Assembly (NCBI GenBank): GCA_947259865.1
Contig: CAMYNZ010000256.1
Location: forward strand, 1-5,650
Length of the DNA: 5,650 nucleotides
Source: an uncultured Desulfobacterales bacterium
Lineage (GTDB): Bacteria > Desulfobacterota > Desulfobacteria > Desulfobacterales > G020354645
Reading direction: 5' to 3'
The number at the start of each line of letters is the position of its first letter. Positions within the stretch are counted from its first letter, which is position 1. Shown here piece by piece: positions 1 through 5,650 of the stretch. The notes under the pieces were generated by a model. It made no database searches. It was not told the origin of the DNA and saw only the letters and a list, made by a program, of their open reading frames with translations. Both the position numbers and the translations under genes were made by a program.

Positions 1-1815
1 GAACAGGCCAGTTTTAAACTTAATTCCCGTGAACGGTTGGGGCTGGTCGGCAGAAACGGTCACGGCAAAACGACACTCCTGCGGCTTATCTCCGGTGAAG
101 AACAACCCGATTCGGGCACCATTATCATTCCGCGGCAGTATCGTATCGGTTATGTTCGCCAGACGCTCGCATTTGGCCGGAAAACCGTGCTGGAGGAGGG
201 GATGACCGGGCTGCCGGACCATGAAAAGGATCATCATTGGAAGGTTGAAAAGATCCTTGCCGGACTCGGGTTTTCCGGCAGTGATATGCAGCGTCATCCG
301 ACCGAGTTTTCGGGCGGATACCAGGTGCGTCTGAACCTGGCCAAAATCCTTGTCTCTGAACCCGATCTTCTTTTACTGGACGAACCCACCAATTATCTTG
401 ATATCAATGCCATTCGATGGATCGAGCGCTTTTTGAACACCTGGCCCCATGAGTTAATCCTGATAACCCATGACAGAAGCTTTATGGATACAGTCGTAAC
501 CCACATTGTCGGTATCCATCGCCAGAGACTCCGCAAAATAAAAGGCCAAACCGAAAAATACTACTCTCAGGTTGCCCAGGATGAAGAAATCTATGAAAAA
601 ACCCGTATCAACGACGAACGCCGTCGAAAGGAAATCGAACAATTTATTACCCGTTTCAGGGCCAAGGCCAGGCTGGCCAATCTGGTGCAATCCCGTGTGA
701 AGCTTTTAGCAAAAAGGGAGAAGCATGAAAAACTTGAAAAAATCAAAACCTTGGATTTTTCCTTTCGCGCCTTGCCTTTCCTGGGCAAACACGTATTAAA
801 TACCCGCAATATTTCTTTTGCTTACCGTCGGGGCGAGACCGTCATAAAGGATTTAAACCTCACGGTTAACCCCGGGGATCGCGTCTGTGTTATCGGGCAA
901 AACGGCAAAGGCAAGACGACCCTCCTGAAACTTCTGGCAGGAGTGCTGTCACCCCAGCAGGGCCAAATTACATATCACTCAAAGGTTACCCCGGGTTTCT
1001 TTGAACAGACCAATATAAAGCACTTGATGGATGAGCGAACGGTGGAAGAAGAAATTCAATATTCAAGCCCTGATATGGACAAGCAGGTTGCCCGCAACGT
1101 TTGTGGTGCTATGATGTTTCGCGGTGATGACGCCTTCAAAAAAATAGGCGTACTCTCCGGCGGTGAAAAAAGCCGGGTGATGCTCGGCAAACTTCTGGTT
1201 ACCCCGCTGAATCTTCTTATTCTCGATGAGCCCACAAATCATCTTGACATGGAATCATGCGATGCTTTGCTGGCAGCCATCGATTGCTTCGAAGGCACCG
1301 TCATTTTGGTGACCCATAATGAAATGTTTCTGCACGCTTTGGCCAATCGACTGGTCGTTTTCCAAAGTGAACGCATAACGGTTTATGAGGGAAGCTACCG
1401 CTATTTCCTGGAGAAAGCCGGCTGGGAAGATGAGGCGGTAGCCCCGCGATCTTCACAAAAGGCAAAATCGCCGGATACCGCTAAATTTAGCAAACGGGAA
1501 ATCAGACGGCGGCGCTCGGAAATTATTACCGAAAAAGGTAAGGTTTTAAGACCGCTGGAACAGCAAATTGCAAGGCTGGAAAACGATATAGACCAAAGGG
1601 ATAAGGAATTGTCCGAACTTAACACGGAAATGCAGACGGTCACCGAAGCCCGTGATGGTCAAAAGATCGCCGAAGTTTCCCAGGCTATCCACAACCATCA
1701 AACCGTCATCGATTCACTTTTTCAAAAACTCGAATCCATCACAAGCGCTTATGATACAAAAAAAGCTGTTTTTGAAAATAAACTCCGACAACTGGATGAT
1801 GAAAACAATTCTTGA
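1..1815 (+). CDS. ABC-F family ATPase (Uup/YdiF/YheS-like), 5'-truncated by window edge
   Basis: The reading frame is open from base 1, so the true start lies upstream; roughly 20-25 residues (the first beta strands) are missing. The TTG at 37 falls just before the first Walker A and is not a credible start. Numbering residues from base 1: Walker A GRNGHGKT 17-24, signature SGGYQ 104-108, Walker B/D-loop LLLLDEPTNYLD ending at 134, H-loop His157. A charged helical linker (about 195-255, with KARLANLVQSRVKLLAK) is the ABC-F interdomain arm that in this family reaches the ribosomal P-site tRNA. The second domain has Walker A GQNGKGKT 299-306, LSGGEK about 385-390, catalytic Asp409-Glu410 and His439. 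Residues about 497-600 are a Lys/Arg/Glu-rich coiled coil like the C-terminal domain of Uup-type proteins. There are no membrane segments, so this is a cytosolic translation factor and not a transporter. Both ATP sites look intact. Subfamily, and whether it confers antibiotic resistance, cannot be decided from the sequence. Confidence 0.95.
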   Translation, partial: EQASFKLNSRERLGLVGRNGHGKTTLLRLISGEEQPDSGTIIIPRQYRIGYVRQTLAFGRKTVLEEGMTGLPDHEKDHHWKVEKILAGLGFSGSDMQRHPTEFSGGYQVRLNLAKILVSEPDLLLLDEPTNYLDINAIRWIERFLNTWPHELILITHDRSFMDTVVTHIVGIHRQRLRKIKGQTEKYYSQVAQDEEIYEKTRINDERRRKEIEQFITRFRAKARLANLVQSRVKLLAKREKHEKLEKIKTLDFSFRALPFLGKHVLNTRNISFAYRRGETVIKDLNLTVNPGDRVCVIGQNGKGKTTLLKLLAGVLSPQQGQITYHSKVTPGFFEQTNIKHLMDERTVEEEIQYSSPDMDKQVARNVCGAMMFRGDDAFKKIGVLSGGEKSRVMLGKLLVTPLNLLILDEPTNHLDMESCDALLAAIDCFEGTVILVTHNEMFLHALANRLVVFQSERITVYEGSYRYFLEKAGWEDEAVAPRSSQKAKSPDTAKFSKREIRRRRSEIITEKGKVLRPLEQQIARLENDIDQRDKELSELNTEMQTVTEARDGQKIAEVSQAIHNHQTVIDSLFQKLESITSAYDTKKAVFENKLRQLDDENNS

Positions 1816-1996
1816 TGAGGGCGTGGAAAAAGGAATGTTCATCCAAACCATACCCATTATCGTACACCTGATGGTGGTGGGTGCGTTTAGTTTCTACAAA
1901 ACCGGTTGGCCCGTTCGAAACCGTTTAACGTCCATACCGGATGATCTCAAACAGACCGATACCCAGGTTTCCGGCAAAATCGCAATGGAAATTTAA
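1796..1996 (+). CDS. Possible small single-span membrane protein, unrecognised
   Basis: This is a 66-residue ORF starting at tandem ATGs (1796, 1799), 20 or 17 nt before the ABC-F stop. Residues about 15-34 (FIQTIPIIVHLMVVGAFSFY) could span the membrane, followed by a polar tail KTGWPVRNRLTSIPDDLKQ and onward. Codons downstream of the ABC-F stop resemble those of the neighbouring genes, and the overlap would suit translational coupling. Against it: no clear Shine-Dalgarno precedes 1796. The next in-frame ATG (1835) has an AAGGA touching it, which is too close. The frame also stays open far upstream inside the ABC-F gene, where it is only a shadow. I do not recognise a family. It could equally be the tail of a decayed gene. 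No function is assigned. Confidence 0.35.
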   Translation: MMKTILDEGVEKGMFIQTIPIIVHLMVVGAFSFYKTGWPVRNRLTSIPDDLKQTDTQVSGKIAMEI

Positions 1997-2024
1997 AAAC
2001 TGATTTTAAAAGCAGTTAAAAAAT
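1991..2024. promoter_or_regulatory. Imperfect palindrome, candidate operator upstream of the RND/LolA-like operon
   Basis: The 20-nt core at 1998-2017 is AACTG, one mismatch base, TTTTAAAA, one mismatch base, CAGTT; 18 of 20 positions obey two-fold symmetry. Outer arms ATTT (1991-1994) and AAAT (2021-2024) are also symmetric, across three unpaired A's on each side. It lies about 40 nt upstream of the transporter ATG in the only gap large enough for a promoter. It is not followed by a T-run on either strand, so a terminator is less likely than a protein-binding site. A/T-rich DNA yields chance symmetry, so this is suggestive only. No -35/-10 pair could be named with confidence. Confidence 0.3.
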
Positions 2025-2049
2025 AAAAACTTGGGGTTAACTAGAAACC

Positions 2050-2055
2050 GGGGGA
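2050..2055 (+). promoter_or_regulatory. Ribosome binding site of the RND transporter
   Basis: GGGGGA lies 5 nt before the ATG at 2061. It decides the start: the in-frame TTG at 2031 would add ten polar residues (TTGGGGTTAACTAG region) and has only A-rich sequence upstream, with no Shine-Dalgarno. Confidence 0.6.
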
Positions 2056-2060
2056 CTTAT

Positions 2061-4487
2061 ATGGCCAATATCAGATATCGAATCGAAATATGGTTTGAAG
2101 GCTTTGCGCATGTTATTTACCGTAATCGCATCAAAACAATTGTGTTAACGCTGGCTGCGGCCTGCGCCATTATCTTTCATATACCAAAGATCACCTTAGA
2201 CACGTCCACCGAAGGATTCCTGCATGAAAAGGACCCTGCCCTTCAGGCCTATAACGCCTTCCGTGACCAATTCGGCCGCGATGAAGTCATTATCATCGCG
2301 GTGAATCCGCCCCGGGTTTTTAACCAAAAATTTCTTAAAAAACTCAAGGCTTTTCATGAGGAACTGGCAGATCGGATTCCCTATGTCGACGACATTACCA
2401 GTCTGGTGAACGCCCGCAACACGCGGGGTGAAAAAGATGTGCTCATTGTTGAAGATCTACTCGAAAAATGGCCTGAGAGCCCAGCGGAAATGGCAACCCT
2501 TGAAGAAAGGGTCCGGACCAATCGATTATATGAAAACCTGCTGATATCCAGAGACGGCCGTTTTACAACGGTTATAATCAAGACCCATAGCCACTCATCA
2601 ATCGGGCAGGATACCGACATCCTCAAAGGATTTGAAGACCAGGATACAGATTTATCCGATAGCGAAACTAGGACCACTGAAAATAGAAGCTATTTAACAG
2701 ACAAGGAAAACAGCGAAGTGGTGCTGGCGGTCCGTGAGGTGGTGCAAAAATACCAGACTGTCGACTTTCCCGTGTATGTCGCCGGCTCCCCGGTCGTTAC
2801 CCATTTTCTCAAACGGTCCATGATGAGAGACATACGCAAATTCATGGCCCTGGCAATTATCACCGTGGCCCTATTTCTTTTTCTGATGTTTCGCAGAATC
2901 ACCGGGGTTATTCTGCCGCTGGTGGTGGTTATCCTTTCACTGTTGTGCACCATCGGGATTATGGCGGCCCTGGGTGTGGCCATCAAAGTTCCCACGCAAA
3001 TTTTACCTTCGTTTCTACTGGCGGTCGGTGTCGGTACTTCGGTGCACATCCTGGCCATATTTTTTCACAGATTCGACCGCAGCGCCGATAAAGAGGATGC
3101 CATCGCCTATGCTTTGGGGCATTCGGGGCTGGCGGTGGTTATGACCAATGTTACCACTGCCAGTGGTCTGCTTTCATTTTCCACAGCGGAGGTTGCGCCG
3201 ATAGCCGATATCGGTATCTATGCCGCGGTAGGAGTTTTGCTGGCTTTTATTTATACGATTGTTTTGCTGCCGGCTGTGCTGGCACTGGTACCCATATCCA
3301 GCCGCCGTTCAAAAAACCGCCACTTCAAAATAATGATCATGGATCGCTTTTTAACCGCTGTCAGCAATTTTTCAACCCACTATGCAAAAACCATCCTTAT
3401 CGTCAGTGCAATTATCATGGCGTTATCAATGCTGGCGATTTTAAAAATCAGATTCTCTCACTACGTCCTCGGGTGGTTCCCGAAATCCAACAGCATTCGA
3501 TTGGCCACCGAAAAGATAGATGATCAACTGCGGGGATCGTTAAGCCTCGAGGTCATCATCGATACCCACAAAGAAAACGGACTCTATGAACCTCAAATTC
3601 TCAACAGGCTCGAAGCGGCCGCCGTTTATGCCGAGTCCCTTGAATTTGAAGAACTTTTTGTTGGAAAAGCCTGGTCTCTGACAGCAATTCTCAAAGAAAT
3701 CAATCAAGCCCTCAACGAAAATCGTTCAGCATACTACCGCATCCCCCAGGATCGTGAATTGGTGTCCCAGGAATTTCTGCTTTTTGAAAATTCCGGATCG
3801 GACGATCTCGAAGATTTTGTGGACAGCCAGTTTAGCAAAGCACGGCTGACCGTCAAGGTGCCATTTGTAGATGCGGTCAAATCCGGAATATTAATGGAAA
3901 ACATTACCGATTATTTAAACCGGCAATTTCCCGAAACCGCGGTTACCCTTACCGGTATGATGGCGCTGTTGGCCAGAACGATTTACAACGCCATAAAAAG
4001 CATGGCCAAAAGCTACGCCATTGCATTGGTTGTCATCACGGTTTTGATGGTAGTTCTCATCGGCCGAATTCGCATCGGGCTGTTGAGCATGGTACCGAAT
4101 CTGGCGCCGATTTTGCTCATGCTCGGGGTTATCGGTGCCTTTTCAATACCGATGGATCTGTTTACCATGATGGTGGCCAGTGTTGCCATTGGACTGGCGG
4201 TAGACGATACCATCCATTTTATGCACAACTTCCGCCGCTATTATGATCAAAGCGGAGACCCCCAAAAAGCAGTCTATGAGACCCTTCACTCGACCGGCCG
4301 GGCCATGCTGGTTACGACCATTGTTCTTTCGCTCGGCTTTTTCATTTTTGCATTTGCCACCATGAACAATGTGACCAATTTCGGGTTGCTGACCGGCTTT
4401 ACCATTATCATGGCATTGGTCGCCGACTATCTGATTGCCCCGGCATTAATGGTGGTGGTTAACAAACCCAAGGCTATCACGGCTTAA
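2061..4487 (+). CDS. RND superfamily (MMPL/COG1033-type) inner-membrane exporter
   Basis: The 808-residue protein has the duplicated RND plan: one span, a large periplasmic loop and five spans, twice. Predicted spans are about 26-41, 261-277, 280-303, 314-333, 356-374, 385-409; then 444-463, 651-668, 678-698, 703-721, 749-767 and 776-800. Periplasmic domains are about 42-260 and 464-650. Span 10 carries the proton-relay-type motif GLAVDD (711-716) followed by TIHF. The equivalent place in span 4 reads GVGTSVH (323-329), so the first half has Thr326 where related proteins usually carry an acidic residue. An acidic linker (about 191-218, ending YLTDKENSE) precedes the end of loop 1. Such single-gene RND proteins, unlike AcrB, generally handle lipids or other hydrophobic molecules using the proton gradient; the substrate here is unknown. 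The LolA-like gene follows after 22 nt, which implies co-transcription and a shared pathway. Family assignment is firm; function is inferred. Confidence 0.93.
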   Translation: MANIRYRIEIWFEGFAHVIYRNRIKTIVLTLAAACAIIFHIPKITLDTSTEGFLHEKDPALQAYNAFRDQFGRDEVIIIAVNPPRVFNQKFLKKLKAFHEELADRIPYVDDITSLVNARNTRGEKDVLIVEDLLEKWPESPAEMATLEERVRTNRLYENLLISRDGRFTTVIIKTHSHSSIGQDTDILKGFEDQDTDLSDSETRTTENRSYLTDKENSEVVLAVREVVQKYQTVDFPVYVAGSPVVTHFLKRSMMRDIRKFMALAIITVALFLFLMFRRITGVILPLVVVILSLLCTIGIMAALGVAIKVPTQILPSFLLAVGVGTSVHILAIFFHRFDRSADKEDAIAYALGHSGLAVVMTNVTTASGLLSFSTAEVAPIADIGIYAAVGVLLAFIYTIVLLPAVLALVPISSRRSKNRHFKIMIMDRFLTAVSNFSTHYAKTILIVSAIIMALSMLAILKIRFSHYVLGWFPKSNSIRLATEKIDDQLRGSLSLEVIIDTHKENGLYEPQILNRLEAAAVYAESLEFEELFVGKAWSLTAILKEINQALNENRSAYYRIPQDRELVSQEFLLFENSGSDDLEDFVDSQFSKARLTVKVPFVDAVKSGILMENITDYLNRQFPETAVTLTGMMALLARTIYNAIKSMAKSYAIALVVITVLMVVLIGRIRIGLLSMVPNLAPILLMLGVIGAFSIPMDLFTMMVASVAIGLAVDDTIHFMHNFRRYYDQSGDPQKAVYETLHSTGRAMLVTTIVLSLGFFIFAFATMNNVTNFGLLTGFTIIMALVADYLIAPALMVVVNKPKAITA

Positions 4488-4498
4488 ATCCAGAAAGC

Positions 4499-4503
4499 GG
4501 AGG
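4499..4503 (+). promoter_or_regulatory. Strong ribosome binding site of the LolA-like gene
   Basis: A perfect GGAGG lies 6 nt before the ATG at 4510, within the 22-nt gap after the transporter stop. There is no room for a separate promoter or terminator in this gap, which supports a single operon. Confidence 0.8.
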
Positions 4504-4509
4504 CGCATC

Positions 4510-5334
4510 ATGATCCAGAAAAAGATATTATATCCTGCGGCTATTCTATTTTTAATTGTTTTCATGAGCGGTGCCGGGGTGGCCTTGGCGGACGACCCTG
4601 CGGCCCGCTCAATTATGGAAAAGGTGGATGCCCGGGATGATGGAGACAACCAGGTTGCGGATATGGAGATGATATTGATCGATAAAAAAGGCAAAAAAAG
4701 GATCCGCAGGATCCGGACATTCAGCAAGGACAAAGGCGCAGATACGCTCAAACTGATGTTTTTTGAACATCCGGCCGATGTCAAAGACACCGCATTTTTA
4801 ACCTATGATTATGACGATGCCGGCAAAGACGACGAACAGTGGCTCTATCTGCCGGCCCTTCGAAAAACAAAACGTATCGCCAGCGTGGACAAAAGCGGCA
4901 GTTTTATGGGATCGGATTTAAATTATTCGGATATGACCTCACCGGATTTGGAAGACTACGATTTTGGTTTTTACGAAAAAGGCAAAACATCCGAGGTCAG
5001 AGGAAACAAAGTGTGGGTCATCTGGTCCGTGCCCCGCACAAAAGAAGTCATCCGGGAAACAGGCTATAAAAAATCTCTCCTTTTCGTGCGTCCGAAAATC
5101 AACATGGTCGTGCGCGCAATCCGCTGGGTCGATCAGGGCGGGTATTTGAAATATGTTGATGTGAAATCCCTGGAACAAATCGATGGCATCTGGGTTGCGA
5201 CCGAAACATCTGTAACCAAAAAGAAAGGAAAAAAAACGGTGCACAAGACCATTTTGGGGTTAAACAATGTGAAATTTAACCAGGATTTGGAATATGATTG
5301 GTTTAGCATTCGCCGAATGGAGAAGGGATTATAG
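4510..5334 (+). CDS. Exported LolA-like protein (outer membrane lipoprotein-sorting protein family)
   Basis: The protein has 274 residues. The N-terminus is a Sec signal peptide: IQKK, a hydrophobic core at about 6-24, and a cleavage site after VALA (27/28) with Ala at -3 and -1. There is no lipobox cysteine, so the mature protein should be soluble in the periplasm. The mature part is rich in alternating beta-strand patterns and has the conserved stretches I associate with the LolA_like family (PF17131): QWLYLPALRK (110-119), SGSFMGSDLNYSDM (129-142), then DLEDYDF. The fold is expected to be the half-barrel of LolA/LolB that binds acyl chains. The usual product name is inherited by homology. 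No LolCDE genes are nearby, and the adjacent partner is an RND exporter, so a role as periplasmic acceptor or carrier of that exporter's hydrophobic substrate is more likely than general lipoprotein sorting. That role is inferred. The gene looks intact, and its stop codon abuts a heptamer repeat. Confidence 0.9.
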   Translation: MIQKKILYPAAILFLIVFMSGAGVALADDPAARSIMEKVDARDDGDNQVADMEMILIDKKGKKRIRRIRTFSKDKGADTLKLMFFEHPADVKDTAFLTYDYDDAGKDDEQWLYLPALRKTKRIASVDKSGSFMGSDLNYSDMTSPDLEDYDFGFYEKGKTSEVRGNKVWVIWSVPRTKEVIRETGYKKSLLFVRPKINMVVRAIRWVDQGGYLKYVDVKSLEQIDGIWVATETSVTKKKGKKTVHKTILGLNNVKFNQDLEYDWFSIRRMEKGL

Positions 5335-5369
5335 GACGATGCTGGTTACTGGATCCTGGATGCTGGATG
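5335..5369. repeat. Short heptanucleotide tandem array, unit CTGGATN
   Basis: Starting at 5342 there are four units in strict 7-bp phase: CTGGTTA, CTGGATC, CTGGATG, CTGGATG. A degenerate fifth copy, GACGATG (5335-5341), begins at the first base after the LolA-like stop codon. The unit is unrelated to the larger array downstream but has the same period. No gene or hairpin is seen here, and the rest of the gap (5370-5402) is plain A/T-rich sequence without a recognisable terminator. Confidence 0.7.
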
Positions 5370-5402
5370 TTTAAGAGTTACATTTTAATACCCTGAATTT
5401 CT

Positions 5403-5650
5403 ATGAAATATTTAGGAGTCGGTTACATTTTTGCTATATTTATACTAGGCTTGATTTCGGATTATTCTTTAGCCGATGAATACGGCATCACACGAACTTC
5501 AACGTGCAACGCGCAACACGCAACACGAATCCCGCCACCCGCAACCCGCAACTCGCAACTCGCAACCCGCAACCCGCAACGCGCAACTCGCAACTCGGCA
5601 CCCGCGCCTCGAAATCTGCAATCTGAAAACCTTGATGAAATAACGGGAGG
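5403..5650 (+). CDS. Putative exported protein, N-terminal part only, containing a repeat-encoded segment (3' cut by window edge)
   Basis: From ATG 5403 the frame stays open for 82 codons to the window edge. Residues 1-24 form a plausible Sec signal peptide: MKYLG start, hydrophobic core IFAIFILGLI (about 9-18), and SLA before a likely cut at 24/25 giving DEYG. Residues about 29-76 are encoded by the heptamer array and read as a seven-residue repeat, ATRNSQL, ATRNPQR, ATRNSAP. The last residues before the edge are ENLDEITGG. As the gene after an RND/LolA-like pair, an exported or outer-membrane component would be in keeping. Weak points: no Shine-Dalgarno precedes 5403, and the array lacks stop codons in every frame, so openness through it proves nothing. 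A strong GGGAGG at the very edge might serve a different gene starting just outside. It could be a real gene invaded by repeats, or a chance ORF. Confidence 0.45.
   Translation, partial: MKYLGVGYIFAIFILGLISDYSLADEYGITRTSTCNAQHATRIPPPATRNSQLATRNPQRATRNSAPAPRNLQSENLDEITG
5485..5631. repeat. Heptanucleotide tandem array, consensus GCAACNC, grading into GAAATCT-type units
   Basis: There are 21 consecutive 7-bp registers (147 nt) with no insertion or deletion. The best core is 5541-5596, eight units of GCAACNC that differ only at base six (C, T, T, C, C, G, T, T). Units 5506-5526 also match (G, A, A at base six). Those at 5485 (GCATCAC) and 5499 (TCAACGT) are degenerate, and 5492, 5527 and 5534 are more so. 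At 5611 the unit type changes in phase to GAAATCT, GCAATCT, GAAAACC. The plus strand of the core is C-rich and poor in G and T. There are no spacers, so this is not CRISPR. Period and style resemble the short tandemly repeated repetitive (STRR) heptamers known in heterocystous cyanobacteria; the units differ and no relationship is claimed. Confidence 0.9.
5645..5650 (+). promoter_or_regulatory. Possible ribosome binding site for a gene starting just beyond the window
   Basis: The window ends on GGGAGG after ATAAC, a strong Shine-Dalgarno-like sequence. A start codon 5-9 nt past the edge would make it the ribosome binding site of the next gene. In the alternative reading it is simply the Gly-Gly codons of the ORF from 5403. 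The outside sequence is needed to decide. Confidence 0.35.

Noticed and set aside
37..39. TTG at 37 as the real start of the ABC-F protein
   Set aside because: The frame is open to base 1 with family-like sequence (FKLNSRERLGLVG), so this is a truncated gene.
454..809. Antisense ORFs opposite the ABC-F gene
   Set aside because: They are complements of strongly conserved coding sequence, with no recognisable domains or ribosome binding sites.
1..1815. ABC-F protein as the ATPase of a transporter with the RND gene
   Set aside because: ABC-F proteins have no membrane domain and act on ribosomes. RND pumps use ion gradients and need no ATPase.
1998..2024. Rho-independent terminator after the ABC-F or small ORF
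   Set aside because: The stem is A/T-rich and weak, and it is followed by A's, not a T-run, on the plus strand.
2031..2060. Upstream TTG start for the RND transporter
   Set aside because: No Shine-Dalgarno precedes it, and the ATG at 2061 has GGGGGA at proper spacing.
2381..3058. Antisense ORFs opposite the RND transporter
   Set aside because: Compositional shadows, rich in Ser/Arg/Thr, with no independent support.
4839..5244. Alternative-frame and antisense ORFs within the LolA-like gene
   Set aside because: They overlap conserved motifs of the real frame, have basic, repeat-free compositions and lack start signals.
5531..5603. G-quadruplex or telomere-like sequence on the minus strand (GGGTTGC units)
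   Set aside because: Only units with C at base six give GGG. The runs are interrupted by an 18-nt gap (5548-5565), so no four closely spaced runs exist; resemblance to eukaryotic telomere heptamers is superficial.
5485..5631. CRISPR array
   Set aside because: Units are 7 bp, directly abutting, with no 30-40 bp spacers or palindromic repeats and no cas genes.

Overview
The window reads as part of a chromosome from a Gram-negative, probably anaerobic bacterium. The best guess is a Desulfobacterota (former Deltaproteobacteria) lineage. The reasons are moderate GC content, a COG1033-type RND exporter paired with a LolA-like periplasmic protein that carries a Sec signal peptide (so there is an outer membrane), and heptanucleotide repeats in the gene-poor part. 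The taxonomic call is inference; no rRNA or marker gene is present. All supported genes lie on the + strand.

Layout. (1) From the left edge to 1815 is the 3' nine-tenths or more of an ABC-F ATPase with two complete nucleotide-binding domains and a C-terminal coiled coil. (2) A possible 66-residue one-membrane-span protein (1796-1996) overlaps its end. (3) A short A/T-rich gap (1997-2060) holds an imperfect palindrome that could be an operator. (4) A full-length RND/MMPL-type transporter of 808 residues follows (2061-4487). (5) Only 22 nt later, behind a strong GGAGG, comes a 274-residue exported LolA-like protein (4510-5334). (6) From 5335 to the right edge the DNA changes character: a short CTGGATN heptamer array sits directly on the stop codon. 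Next is the start of an ORF with a good signal peptide (5403 to the edge), then a 147-nt array of 7-bp units (consensus GCAACNC) inside that ORF. The window ends on a strong Shine-Dalgarno-like GGGAGG.

How the parts work together. The transporter and the LolA-like protein almost certainly form one transcription unit and probably one pathway. The inner-membrane RND pump would move a hydrophobic substrate (lipid or lipid-linked molecule) and the soluble LolA-fold protein would receive or carry it in the periplasm. A third exported or outer-membrane component would fit as the next gene. The ORF at 5403, or a gene starting just past the edge, could be it. The ABC-F protein is a ribosome-associated translation factor by family and is probably an unrelated neighbour.

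The most unusual element is the heptamer array. It keeps perfect 7-bp phase for about 21 units, drifts through at least two unit types, has no stop codon in any of six frames for its core unit, and lies in frame just behind a signal peptide. It is either a repeat insertion inside an exported protein or a spacer/leader upstream of the next gene. The sequence here does not decide between them.
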